Under the pieces are notes generated by a model. The model searched no databases. It was not told the origin of the DNA and saw only the letters and a list, made by a program, of their open reading frames with translations. 23,866 bases of DNA from Bacillota bacterium (GTDB taxonomy: Bacteria; Bacillota_A; Clostridia; DSM-8532): positions 1 to 23,866 of the forward strand of contig JAFADM010000372.1 in NCBI GenBank assembly GCA_023424865.1, in the 5' to 3' direction. The position numbers and the translations under genes were made by a program. Every line of letters starts with the position of its first letter. Position 1 is the first letter of the stretch. Shown here piece after piece: positions 1-7,612 of the stretch.

Positions 1-1221
1 TATATCGGAGGCAAGGAGCTGGGCCAGGAAAACTCCGAACCCAATGCCGGTATGCAGATTAGCCTGGGCGCCATAAAGGAACAGAATTATCCCCTTCCCA
101 AGACCCTGGAGGATGTTGAAGCTATTGTGAAAGAATATGTAGCCAAGCATCCCACCACTGCCGACGGGCAGAAGACCATCGGCCTGTCCCTCTGCGGAGA
201 TGACTGGCTTACCATGATTACGGTAACCAATCCTGCCAACTTTGCCCTTGGAAATTCCGATGACGGCGAGTGGTATGTCAATAACGACACTCTGGAAGTA
301 ACCCGCCATGTAACAAGACCTGAGACAAAGGAATACTTCCGCTGGCTCAACCACATGAACGATATCGGACTTCTGGATCCGGAAAGCTTTATCCAGAAAG
401 AAGATCAGTACAAGGCAAAAATTGCTTCCGGACGTGTAGTGGCTCTTACCGATGCAAGATGGCATCTTGACGAGCCTGTCAGAGCCCTCAAGCAGGCAAA
501 CAATTACGATGCTACCTACGGCTTCTATCCTGTAACTCTGAAGGAGGAGTATAAATTTGCCGACTTCCAGAGCACCGGGTACCTGGGCGGCTATGCCCTC
601 TCTCTTACCAGCACCAATAAGGATCCGGTAAGAACCATTCAGTTCCTGGATTGGATGTGCACCGAGGAAGCCCAGATTTTAATTAACTGGGGTATAGAAG
701 GCGAGCATTATGATGTGGTTGACGGAAAGCGTGTATTAAGACCTGAAATTAAGGAAATGTACAACAGCGATCCCGCATTCCAGCAGAAAACCGGTATCCG
801 TGCCTACCGTTATCCCTTCCCTGCCTATGGCAATCGTGTAACAGATTCTACTGGCCAGTATTATGAAGCCTTTATCACCCAGGAAGAGGTTCTGGCACGC
901 CAGTCCGACATTGAAAACGAAGTTTTGGCCAAATACGGTGTTAAGAGCTGGAAAGAGCTCTATCCTCAGGCTGAAGATTTCCCAATTAAGAGCTACGGTG
1001 CCGCATGGCTTGTCAATATCGACGATCCCGACTGGAAGGCTGCTGACGACAAGATTCTCAGAACAGGCTACAGCATGATCGCCGCCGCTGTTATGGCAAA
1101 GCCCGCTGAGTTCGACCAGAAATGGGACGAATACATGAAAGCCCTTGACACGGCAGGTCTTGATTGGGTAACCGAGCAGTTTGAAAAAACCCTTAAGGAC
1201 AGGACCGAGCTTTGGAAATAA
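1..1221 (+). CDS. Sugar ABC transporter substrate-binding protein (CUT1, LplA/LipO-like), 5' partial
   Basis: The reading frame is open from base 1 to the TAA at 1221, so the signal peptide and N-terminal lobe lie off the left edge; the ATG at 52 is internal. About 406 residues remain. The protein would be an extracytoplasmic lipoprotein that binds an oligosaccharide and delivers it to an LplB/YtcP-type permease pair. The evidence is family resemblance: the LDWMCTEEAQILINWGIEG stretch (just after the middle of the fragment) has a clear counterpart in the complete binding protein at 20062 (LLNWGVEG context), and the rest is typical of large clostridial and paenibacillar binding proteins. It is the last gene of its operon, since a strong terminator follows; its permeases should lie upstream outside the window. 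No ATPase is adjacent, so the MsmX-like ATPase at 7613 may power it. The substrate cannot be inferred. The family is very likely; the exact role is unknown. Confidence 0.9.
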   Translation, partial: YIGGKELGQENSEPNAGMQISLGAIKEQNYPLPKTLEDVEAIVKEYVAKHPTTADGQKTIGLSLCGDDWLTMITVTNPANFALGNSDDGEWYVNNDTLEVTRHVTRPETKEYFRWLNHMNDIGLLDPESFIQKEDQYKAKIASGRVVALTDARWHLDEPVRALKQANNYDATYGFYPVTLKEEYKFADFQSTGYLGGYALSLTSTNKDPVRTIQFLDWMCTEEAQILINWGIEGEHYDVVDGKRVLRPEIKEMYNSDPAFQQKTGIRAYRYPFPAYGNRVTDSTGQYYEAFITQEEVLARQSDIENEVLAKYGVKSWKELYPQAEDFPIKSYGAAWLVNIDDPDWKAADDKILRTGYSMIAAAVMAKPAEFDQKWDEYMKALDTAGLDWVTEQFEKTLKDRTELWK

Positions 1222-1279
1222 GGTAAAAGTAAGGTAGAAAGATAGATTTGGACTAGAGAAAAGACGAAAGAATGGCAGA

Positions 1280-1317
1280 GCTGCTGCAGGAGTGAAAACC
1301 TCCTGCAGCAGCTTTTT
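1280..1317 (+). terminator. Rho-independent terminator of the binding-protein operon
   Basis: A perfect 13-bp stem (1280-1292 with 1300-1312, GCTGCTGCAGGAG and its complement) with a 7-nt loop is followed by TTTTT at 1313-1317. It sits about 60 nt after the stop codon. The U-tract is present only for the plus strand, so it is mainly a plus-strand terminator. Confidence 0.9.
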
Positions 1318-1392
1318 CGTTGGCAGTCCTTGGTGTAAGCAAATCTGGCTAAAAGGGAGGGGGTTCGATGTGCCGAGCTATTGATTGCACTT

Positions 1393-2754
1393 CTATCCCT
1401 TGTAGCTGACAGTTCTATTACCCCTGCCCGGAAGCCTGTAGCCGTGGCTTGTGTTTGCAATGGCTTTATCCGATACCACCGAGCCCGTTCTGAAAACCGA
1501 TAGCAGAATACCGATAAGAAACATGTTTAACAGCATTGCCGTGTTACCCTGAGACAGAAGAGGGAGGGACAGGGGTGAGGTAAACTGGAAACCTAAATTG
1601 TAAATCACATAGCTTATTACCTGAAGGGCAAAAGTCATCATTACGGACAGGGACACTAAAAGACCCAATCCGCTTTTTTGCTTCAAGCAAAGCCGGATGC
1701 CTTTTATCATAAAGAAAAGAAAGACACTTAGAATTACCGCAAAGGAAATCCAGCCTGAAAGCGCGATTAATACGGTGAGCAGAAGATCACTTTGAAGAAA
1801 CATGCTATTTGGGGTTAAGCCAAAGGAAGATAAATTGGCCCCGCTTCCATCACCGAGCCAACCGGCACCCGCAAGAAGCTCCCGGGTAATAATTGCCCAA
1901 TAACCGGAACCCTCCAGATCAAGGGAAGGGTTTATGACAATAAGCAAGCGCTGTAATTGGTAAGGATTCATGTTAAGCGCAAAGACAAAAAAGAGAGGGA
2001 GAAGGGGTGCAAAGAGCATTAAAAAGCCATACAGCCGTCTTATATGAAACCAGTTTTTTAACAGGGCAATAACAAGTAATGTAAGACTTGCTATGGAATA
2101 TAGCAGTAAGCCTGACATGGAGGGTATAAGGGCGGCTATAAAAGCGGGTAAAATAAAAGCGGCCTGGCACACAATAAGGCCCTTATAGCCCTTTTTTCCC
2201 ATGGAGAAAACTATTGCGGCAAAGGCAAGAGGAAATAACAAGGTGAGATAGGTGGTATAGTAGGATCGACCGTTAAGCGTTGGCGAGAAATAAAGAACCA
2301 CAGCCGACAGAACCATTACCGAAAAATAAACGGTTTTAGGAAATCTCCCGATTAGCGTAAAATCAGAAAAATAAGCGGTAAACAGTAGGGCCGTCCCTAA
2401 TACTGTGTAAAATAGCCATTTTATTAACATATCAGAGGCATTTTCCTCATTAAAGAAAAACAAGCGAACAGTAAAGCTGATAAGAAGCAATACCAGAGTT
2501 CCTCCCAGCATGGTCCACTGGGGCTTTGGCCGATGGGTACGATCAAACTGTGCCCCCAGCATAACCGGATCACCGGTTTCTTCAATGGCTTTTATTGTTG
2601 CTTCATCCTCCGTAAGGCCTTGTTTCATATAAAAGTCTCTTTGATCAAGGATATGATTTTTCAACTCCTCCTCAATAGGGGAGTGGGCTTTTTTCCAGCG
2701 TATTTGCTCGCACACCGTGTTTGTAAAGGCCGCAATTTTGTCAAAGGATTCCAT
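1393..2754 (-). CDS. SEDS-family (FtsW/RodA/SpoVE-like) membrane protein with N-terminal permease-prefix (HAAS) domain
   Basis: The start is the ATG at 2754 (MESFDK), preceded by GGAGGG and overlapping the end of the padR-like gene; a longer frame from 2796 has no ribosome site and would lie inside padR. The product is 453 residues. Residues 1-80 form a cytoplasmic helical prefix with the features of HAAS/permease-prefix domains (CEQIRWKK, the ETGDP turn, RTHRPKPQW). About ten hydrophobic segments follow. SEDS landmarks are visible: a GAGWLGDGSG loop, then an Asp at about residue 323 in QSDLLLT, matching the catalytic Asp of the DFIF-type motif, and a C-terminal SLPLLSQGNTAML matching the LPFISYGG region. 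The usual QPSE motif is not recognisable. SEDS proteins polymerise peptidoglycan glycan strands with a class B PBP, but no PBP is nearby. It is co-transcribed with the PadR regulator, so it is probably induced under a specific condition. The family is confident; the function is inferred. Confidence 0.85.
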   Translation of the reverse strand: MESFDKIAAFTNTVCEQIRWKKAHSPIEEELKNHILDQRDFYMKQGLTEDEATIKAIEETGDPVMLGAQFDRTHRPKPQWTMLGGTLVLLLISFTVRLFFFNEENASDMLIKWLFYTVLGTALLFTAYFSDFTLIGRFPKTVYFSVMVLSAVVLYFSPTLNGRSYYTTYLTLLFPLAFAAIVFSMGKKGYKGLIVCQAAFILPAFIAALIPSMSGLLLYSIASLTLLVIALLKNWFHIRRLYGFLMLFAPLLPLFFVFALNMNPYQLQRLLIVINPSLDLEGSGYWAIITRELLAGAGWLGDGSGANLSSFGLTPNSMFLQSDLLLTVLIALSGWISFAVILSVFLFFMIKGIRLCLKQKSGLGLLVSLSVMMTFALQVISYVIYNLGFQFTSPLSLPLLSQGNTAMLLNMFLIGILLSVFRTGSVVSDKAIANTSHGYRLPGRGNRTVSYKG

Positions 2755-3088
2755 AACTAACACCACCCTCCATGATTCGGTTAATAGCCTTGGCATAAGC
2801 GGACCATTCCGCCTGCTTTTCCGACAACAGCCCTTTGCCCTTCCCCGTAAGGTGATAATATTTCCTTATCCTGGCATTGTCGGCGTTTTCATCATAGGAG
2901 CTTACCATGCCTTCATTTTCAAGACCATGGAGTAAAGGGTAAAGGGTTCCTGTTTTCAGCCGAAAGGTATCATCCGACTTGTTTGCCAGTTCCTCAATAA
3001 TCTGATAACCGTACATATCCTTTTCTTCAAGCAATTTAAGTATGAGCATGGTTGTATTGCCTGAAAGAGGATTTTTTTCAGCTGCCAT
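2741..3088 (-). CDS. PadR-family transcriptional regulator
   Basis: A 115-residue protein starting at the ATG at 3088, with AGGAG about 10 nt upstream. Its winged helix is typical of PadR: TTMLILKLLEEKDMYGYQI at residues 12-30, then FRLKTGTLYPLLHGLENEG (recognition helix and wing) and YHLTGKGKGLL. Small PadR proteins of this type are dimeric repressors that often control an adjacent membrane protein gene. The stop codon overlaps the start of the SEDS gene by 14 nt, which implies translational coupling and one operon. A strong promoter with a perfect inverted repeat lies directly upstream (3111-3156), so autoregulation is likely. The inducing signal cannot be read from the sequence; for other PadR proteins signals include phenolic acids, antibiotics and envelope-active compounds. 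Confidence 0.95.
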   Translation of the reverse strand: MAAEKNPLSGNTTMLILKLLEEKDMYGYQIIEELANKSDDTFRLKTGTLYPLLHGLENEGMVSSYDENADNARIRKYYHLTGKGKGLLSEKQAEWSAYAKAINRIMEGGVSYGIL

Positions 3089-3110
3089 TCCTTTTTCTCC
3101 TTTCGATAGG

Positions 3111-3156
3111 TAGATAATCTACTTATAGTTATACGTAGATTATCTATATATGTCAA
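3111..3156 (-). promoter_or_regulatory. Promoter and probable PadR operator
   Basis: On the minus strand TTGACA (3156-3151), a 17-nt spacer and TATAAC (3133-3128) form a near-consensus sigma-A promoter. A perfect 12-bp inverted repeat, TAGATAATCTAC at 3111-3122 and its complement at 3135-3146, is placed so that one arm lies in the spacer and the other covers the expected transcription start. Each arm is itself almost a palindrome (AGAT-A-ATCT). This is ideal geometry for a dimeric repressor. Assigning it to the adjacent PadR is inference. Confidence 0.8.
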
Positions 3157-3198
3157 GGTGTGTCTTATTTTTCCTAGCCGGTTCACAAAAAAGTTTAT

Positions 3199-3227
3199 AA
3201 AAAAAAGGCACTGGATAAATCCAGGCC
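3199..3227 (-). terminator. Rho-independent terminator after glnS
   Basis: On the minus strand a GGC/GCC plus CTGGA/TCCAG stem (3227-3207, one bulged base, TTTA-type loop) runs straight into eight U residues (3206-3199). It ends the glnS transcript about 60 nt after the stop codon. Confidence 0.85.
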
Positions 3228-3288
3228 CTTTTTAACCAATCAGTTATTTCATCTGCGCACAGGCTTTATTATTAGCCTGTTTAAAGCT

Positions 3289-4971
3289 TTATTTTGCAGC
3301 GATTTTAGCCCATGTGTCCTTAAGTCCTACTGTTTTGTTAAACACCAGCTTGTCGGCAGTGGTGTCCTTGGTATCCACACAGAAATAGCCCATGCGTAAA
3401 AACTGGTAGCGGCTGCCACCTGCCGCACCCTTAAGAAAGGGCTCCACCTTGCTGTGTTTAAGAATTACCAGGGACTGTGGATTGAGGTTATCCTTGTAAT
3501 CCACGCCCTCGTCCACATCGTCAGGGTTCTCCACACTGAAGAGCATGTCATAAAGCCTTACTTCCACATCCAGGGCATGCTTTGCGGAAACCCAGTGAAT
3601 GGTTCCCTTAACCTTTCTTCCGTCAGGGGACTCCCCACCTCTGGAAGCCGGATCATAGGTGGCTCTTACCAGGGTGACTTTTCCATTTTCATCCGTTTCA
3701 TAGCCTGTACACTTTACAAAGTAGGCATTCTTAAGGCGAACCTCACCGTTGGGCTTAAGCCTGAAATATTTGCCGGGAGGATCAATCATAAAATCCTCCT
3801 GTTCGATGTAAAGCTCCTGGGAGAAGGGAACCTTGCGGGCTCCTCTTTCAGGCATTTCAGGATTGTTTTCAACATCGAACTCTTCGGTTAAATCCTCTGG
3901 GTAATTTTCAATAATAAGCTTTAAGGGGTTTAATACGCCCATCACACGATCTGCCGTCTTATTGAGGTCCTCACGGACACAGTGCTCCAAAAGGCCCCAT
4001 TCCACAACACCGTTGGTTTTGGAAACACCTACAAGATCAATAAAATTGCGGATGGAGGCAGGTGTAAAGCCTCTTCTGCGAAGCGCGCAAAGGGTGGGCA
4101 TGCGGGGATCGTCCCAGCCGTTGACATAATTTTTCTCAACAAGCTCACGAAGCTTTCTTTTGCTCATGACGGTGTAATTAATGTTGAGGCGGGAAAATTC
4201 ATACTGGCGGGGAGGATTTTTAATATCCAGCTTTTCCAGGACCCAATCGTAAAGAGGTCTGTGATCAACATATTCCAATGAACAAAGAGAGTGTGTTATG
4301 CCTTCAATGGCGTCCTGGAGAGGATGGGCAAAGTCATACATGGGATAGATACACCAGGTATCGCCGGTACGGTGGTGATGCTCTTTTTTAATGCGGTAAA
4401 CCACCGGATCCCGCATATTAATATTGGGGGAGGCCATATCTATTTTTGCTCGCAGAACCTTTGCGCCGCTTTCAAACTCGCCTCCACGCATGCGAGTGAA
4501 TAAATCAAGATTTTCTTCCACTGTCCGGCTGCGGTAGGGGCTTTCTTTGCCGGGCGCAGTAAGGGTACCGCGGTATTCACGGATTTCATCCACTGAAAGG
4601 TCATCGACGTAGGCAAGTCCTTTTTTTATGAGCGTGACGGCATAGTTGTAAATTTGCTCGCTGTAGTCGGAGCCGTAAAAGGGCCGTGGACCGAAATCGA
4701 AACCCAACCAGCGGATGTCTTCGATAATGGCGTCCACATACTCCACATCCTCCTTGGAGGGATTGGTGTCATCAAAACGCAGATTGCACTTTCCACCGTA
4801 ATTTTGAGCCATGCCGAAATCGATGCACATCGCCTTGGTATGGCCGATATGAAGATAACCGTTGGGTTCCGGAGGAAAGCGGGTGCAGATCTCCTTGACG
4901 GCTCCGCTCTTTAAATCTGCTTCGATAACTTCTTCAATAAAGTTCTTTTGTTTTCTTTCCAATTCTTCCAT
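3289..4971 (-). CDS. glnS: Glutaminyl-tRNA synthetase
   Basis: This 560-residue class I aminoacyl-tRNA synthetase charges tRNA-Gln with glutamine in the cytoplasm. The HIGH motif is at residues 41-44 within [13 protein letters not shown], the typical GlnRS form of it, and the second ATP-binding motif is VMSKR at 268-272. The length matches bacterial GlnRS, with the two beta-barrel anticodon-binding domains in the C-terminal half (about 340-550). GlnRS is not universal in Firmicutes, many of which use GatCAB transamidation, so its presence is informative but not rare in Clostridia. It follows argB in the same direction after a 178-nt gap holding its own predicted promoter and a strong leader hairpin. 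No T-box element is visible in that leader. The start ATG at 4971 has AAAGGA and AGGG upstream at loose spacing. The identification is essentially certain. Confidence 0.98.
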   Translation of the reverse strand: MEELERKQKNFIEEVIEADLKSGAVKEICTRFPPEPNGYLHIGHTKAMCIDFGMAQNYGGKCNLRFDDTNPSKEDVEYVDAIIEDIRWLGFDFGPRPFYGSDYSEQIYNYAVTLIKKGLAYVDDLSVDEIREYRGTLTAPGKESPYRSRTVEENLDLFTRMRGGEFESGAKVLRAKIDMASPNINMRDPVVYRIKKEHHHRTGDTWCIYPMYDFAHPLQDAIEGITHSLCSLEYVDHRPLYDWVLEKLDIKNPPRQYEFSRLNINYTVMSKRKLRELVEKNYVNGWDDPRMPTLCALRRRGFTPASIRNFIDLVGVSKTNGVVEWGLLEHCVREDLNKTADRVMGVLNPLKLIIENYPEDLTEEFDVENNPEMPERGARKVPFSQELYIEQEDFMIDPPGKYFRLKPNGEVRLKNAYFVKCTGYETDENGKVTLVRATYDPASRGGESPDGRKVKGTIHWVSAKHALDVEVRLYDMLFSVENPDDVDEGVDYKDNLNPQSLVILKHSKVEPFLKGAAGGSRYQFLRMGYFCVDTKDTTADKLVFNKTVGLKDTWAKIAAK

Positions 4972-5045
4972 AAGAAACTGCCCTTTTTCCTTTCAACATA
5001 TCCCGTATGCAGGATGCACTTAAAGAGAATAAGCCTACAAGGCAG

Positions 5046-5077
5046 CCCACACCGGCAAACAATCTTGCCGGTGTGGG
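5046..5077 (-). other. Strong hairpin in the argB-glnS gap / glnS leader
   Basis: A perfect 13-bp GC-rich stem (5046-5058 with 5065-5077, CCACACCGGCAA core) encloses a 6-nt loop. Neither strand has a U-tract after it, so it is not a standard intrinsic terminator. If the promoter at 5111-5139 is used, the hairpin is about 27 nt into the glnS transcript. It could stabilise the mRNA, act as a processing site between argB and glnS, or act as a regulatory leader structure. A smaller GCC/GGC hairpin follows it on the same strand. Confidence 0.6.
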
Positions 5078-5110
5078 GTTAAAAACGGGTGCAGGCCAAT
5101 CATATTGCTT

Positions 5111-5139
5111 ATTATAAGGCAACTGTCGGGGAAAGTAAA
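5111..5139 (-). promoter_or_regulatory. Predicted sigma-A promoter for glnS
   Basis: On the minus strand TTTACT (5139-5134), exactly 17 nt, then a perfect TATAAT (5116-5111). It begins just after the argB stop codon and predicts a leader of about 130 nt for glnS. It lets glnS be expressed when the arginine-repressible arg promoter is off. Confidence 0.65.
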
Positions 5140-5149
5140 CTATAAGGTA

Positions 5150-6061
5150 TTACAGCATTTCTTTGTCATGGTAAGGCACAATCCGGTTTGTTATCATAGA
5201 ACCAATACCTTTGTTAGTGAATATTTCAAGCAAAATACAGTGGGGAATACGTCCGTCAATGATATGGGCCCTTCCCACACCCTTTTCAAGGGCGTTAACA
5301 CAGCCCAGAACCTTCGGAATCATCCCTTCGACGATTATTCCCTTGCGTATAAGGTCGTGAACCTCCTCGCTGGTTATAGCGTGGAGTATGTCATTGCTGT
5401 CCTTGCTGGGCTTCACACCTTCCACATCCGTTAAGAGGATGAGCTTTTCCGCTTTAAGAGAGGCTGCCAGCTCAGAGGCTACCGTATCGGCATTAATATT
5501 GTAGCTTTGCCCGTTCTTGTCCGTTCCGATGGGCGCTACCACCGGAATGTACTTATCCCGGGCTAGTATTTCCAATACGTGGGTATTTATGCGCGTTATT
5601 TCGCCCACAAAGCCCAGATCTACAGGCTCTCCGTCAATTATTTCATAATGCTTCTGACATTCCAGCAGCATGCCGTCAATACCGCAAAGACCTACCGCGC
5701 GGCCACCCTTTTCATTAATAAGGGAGACAATCTCCTTATTGGTTTTGCCCACCAGCACCATTCTGGCCACCTCAACGGTTTTGGCATCGGTTTTGCGAAG
5801 ACCGTTAACAAACTCCGACTGGATATCGAAGGTTTTAAGGGTCTTTGTAATATCCGGACCGCCGCCGTGAACGACAACAGGGTTCATTCCTATGTATTTG
5901 AGGAGCGTAATGTCCTCCATAACCGAATTCTTCAGCTCATCGCTTACCATGGCATTGCCGCCGTACTTAATGACTACGGTCTTGCCGTAAAGGGCCTGGA
6001 TGTAAGGCAGGGCCTCTACCAGAATCTCTGCCTTTTTAATGATATCAGTAAAATCAAACAT
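5150..6061 (-). CDS. argB: Acetylglutamate kinase
   Basis: The 303-residue protein phosphorylates N-acetyl-L-glutamate, the second step of arginine biosynthesis. The phosphate-binding KYGGN is at residues 32-36 and HGGGPDI, which contacts the substrate, at about 64-70; the C-terminal half shows the amino-acid kinase nucleotide site (ILLTDVEGV). An N-terminal helix of about 25 residues precedes the core. In characterised enzymes this extension goes with hexamer formation and arginine feedback inhibition, so inhibition is likely here (inference). The ATG at 6061 has AAAGG about 10-14 nt upstream. It lies 215 nt downstream of argC, separated by an unusual repeat, and is probably on the argC transcript. 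argJ, often found between argC and argB in Firmicutes, is absent here. Confidence 0.98.
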   Translation of the reverse strand: MFDFTDIIKKAEILVEALPYIQALYGKTVVIKYGGNAMVSDELKNSVMEDITLLKYIGMNPVVVHGGGPDITKTLKTFDIQSEFVNGLRKTDAKTVEVARMVLVGKTNKEIVSLINEKGGRAVGLCGIDGMLLECQKHYEIIDGEPVDLGFVGEITRINTHVLEILARDKYIPVVAPIGTDKNGQSYNINADTVASELAASLKAEKLILLTDVEGVKPSKDSNDILHAITSEEVHDLIRKGIIVEGMIPKVLGCVNALEKGVGRAHIIDGRIPHCILLEIFTNKGIGSMITNRIVPYHDKEML

Positions 6062-6183
6062 GGATTTATGCTGCCTTTCGCTATTAATTGCTTTATTTAA
6101 GAAGCTTAATTTTAAAACTTAATTATATGAAACCCTTTTAACTGGCCGATATTTAAAAAGCCAATTCACTTTCAGTCCTCACC

Positions 6184-6268
6184 TGCAATATTCGTATGCA
6201 AACTCGCTTGCAGTCTTCTAGTGCAATCTCGCATGCAATCCTTACCTGCAGGCTTTACTTGCAATGCA
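6184..6268. repeat. Degenerate tandem repeat with a phased TGCA core, period about 25 bp (12+13)
   Basis: Between argC and argB, TGCA occurs at 6184, 6197, 6209, 6222, 6234, 6247 and 6260: spacings of 13, 12, 13, 12, 13 and 13 nt. An eighth copy at 6265 is out of phase. Taken in pairs these are about three 25-bp units whose second half reads roughly TGCAANCTCGC. The period is not a multiple of three and stops occur, so it is not coding. Degenerate copies seem to continue a little to the left (about 6172). The function is unknown; it could be an array of protein-binding sites in the middle of the arg transcript or a decayed tandem duplication. Confidence 0.75.
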
Positions 6269-6276
6269 TTGACAGA

Positions 6277-7320
6277 TTACAGATACAGGGCCGGGCTTAA
6301 TAAACCCTCGGTTTCATCAAAGCCTGCCAGAATATTAAGGGATTGAACGGCCTGACCGGCGGCTCCCTTGCCCAGGTTATCCAGGGCCGACATAACAATG
6401 AGACGGTTAAGCCTTTTATCCACAACAAGCCCGATATCGGCATAATTGGTACCAGCTACAAAGCGGGTCTCCGGAAGAGCACCAAGGGGCAGGACCCGAA
6501 CAAAAGGCTCATCCTTATAAAATTCGGTGTACAGGTTGTGAATTTCCTCTGCGGCTGCAGCCGTTTGTGCAAGATTTAAATAACAGGTGGCCAGCATACC
6601 TCTTTTAACGGGAAGAAGGTGGGGCGTGAAGGACACCAGAACCGGCTTTCCAGCCAAAAGGGAGAGCTCCTGCTCTATTTCGGGGGTATGGCGGTGATTG
6701 GCAACGCCGTAAGGCTTAAAGCTTTCGGCAGACTCGCAGAAGGAATAGGCCAGCTCACTTTTCCGGCCTGCTCCGGACATGCCCGAGGCGGCATCGATAA
6801 TAATATTCTCGGTGCTGATAAGCCCCTTTTTAAGAACCGGAGCTATACCCAGGAGGGTACAGGTAGGATAGCACCCCGGATTGGCTATAAGAGAAGCCTC
6901 TTTAATGGATTCCCTATAAAGCTCGGGCAGCCCGTAAACGGACCCGGCAATAAGATCCGGTGCATTGTGCCCGCATTTGTACCATTTTTCATAGGTTTCC
7001 TTATCACGAAAACGGAAATCCGCGCTGTGATCCAGTACCTTCTTCCCTTTAGCAAGAAGCGGCGGTATAATTGTGGTTGAGACACCATGGGGAAGTGCGG
7101 TAATAAAAACCTCCGCCTTGTCCGAAAAAACATCGGGATCCATGGGATCGCATACCTTGTCAAATATTCCCCTCAGGCTGGGATAGACATTGGAAAAGGG
7201 TTGGCCTGCAAAGCTGTTGGAAACGACGGTGGTGATTTCGATATCCTTCCTCCTGCACAGCAGACGGATGACTTCAGCACCGACGTAACCGGTTGCTCCG
7301 ATAATACCTAGTTTTAACAT
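6277..7320 (-). CDS. argC: N-acetyl-gamma-glutamyl-phosphate reductase
   Basis: The 347-residue NADPH-dependent enzyme reduces N-acetylglutamyl-5-phosphate to the semialdehyde, the third step of arginine biosynthesis. The Rossmann motif GATGYVGAE is at residues 8-16, and the catalytic Cys is C150 in NPGCYPT. HSADFRF at about 98-104 and the conserved histidine of the NHRHTPEIEQ stretch in the C-terminal half are also present. The start ATG at 7320 has an excellent GAGGAGG 6 nt upstream. It is the first gene of the arg transcript, with a leader of about 100 nt after a promoter overlapped by an ARG box. Length and motifs match the family, and the call is certain. Confidence 0.98.
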   Translation of the reverse strand: MLKLGIIGATGYVGAEVIRLLCRRKDIEITTVVSNSFAGQPFSNVYPSLRGIFDKVCDPMDPDVFSDKAEVFITALPHGVSTTIIPPLLAKGKKVLDHSADFRFRDKETYEKWYKCGHNAPDLIAGSVYGLPELYRESIKEASLIANPGCYPTCTLLGIAPVLKKGLISTENIIIDAASGMSGAGRKSELAYSFCESAESFKPYGVANHRHTPEIEQELSLLAGKPVLVSFTPHLLPVKRGMLATCYLNLAQTAAAAEEIHNLYTEFYKDEPFVRVLPLGALPETRFVAGTNYADIGLVVDKRLNRLIVMSALDNLGKGAAGQAVQSLNILAGFDETEGLLSPALYL

Positions 7321-7428
7321 GAAGTTCCTCCTCTTAGGTTAGGATCCCAGGGTGTTTGCTAGGATTGCTTGTAATCAAAGGGCTCCCAGGGTATTTTCCA
7401 TTGTGATAAATAGCCTCACATATTTATA

Positions 7429-7459
7429 ATTATACAACAAACATGCATAAAAATTCAAC
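7429..7459 (-). promoter_or_regulatory. argC promoter overlapped by an ARG box (ArgR/AhrC operator)
   Basis: On the minus strand TTGAAT (7458-7453), an 18-nt spacer and a perfect TATAAT (7434-7429) form the promoter. The plus-strand text 7442-7459, CATGCATAAAAATTCAAC, matches the Bacillus AhrC operator consensus as I remember it (CATGAATAAAAATTCAAG) at 16 of 18 positions. It covers the -35 and spacer, so the arginine repressor should block RNA polymerase. Only one box is evident; ArgR/AhrC hexamers usually bind pairs, and a second box in the leader is not obvious. Confidence 0.8.
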
Positions 7460-7489
7460 TACCACGGCGCATTTGGTGAAAATAGCTTA

Positions 7490-7563
7490 TGCAAACTAGC
7501 TAAAAGCCAATTTTCTTTTTTGTAAAAAAATCAGGTAGCATAAAACTCTTGCAAAATGCTAAA
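7490..7563. repeat. Direct repeat TGCAAA-N-GCTAAA in the argC / ATPase divergent region
   Basis: TGCAAACTAGCTAAA at 7490-7504 recurs as TGCAAAATGCTAAA at 7550-7563, 60 bp apart. The first copy also resembles units of the argC-argB repeat (TGCAAACTCGCT at 6197). The pair flanks the place where the promoter of the plus-strand ATPase gene should be, so it may be an operator. With only two copies, chance is possible. Confidence 0.4.
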
Positions 7564-7612
7564 TTAATAGTGTAAGCGAAATTCGTACCGCACTTTGCAG
7601 GAGGTAATAGTA

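Noticed and set aside
4972..5149. T-box riboswitch upstream of glnS
   Set aside because: A leader hairpin is present, but there is no T-box sequence (AGGGTGG...CCGCG type) and no antiterminator/terminator pair.
6184..6268. CRISPR array
   Set aside because: The repeat unit is degenerate, only 12-13 or 25 bp long, with no unique spacers and no cas genes nearby.
7571..7584. CcpA cre-like sequence TGTAAGCGAAATTC before the ATPase gene
   Set aside because: The first half matches the cre consensus well, but the second half lacks the CA at the right place, so it is at best a half site.
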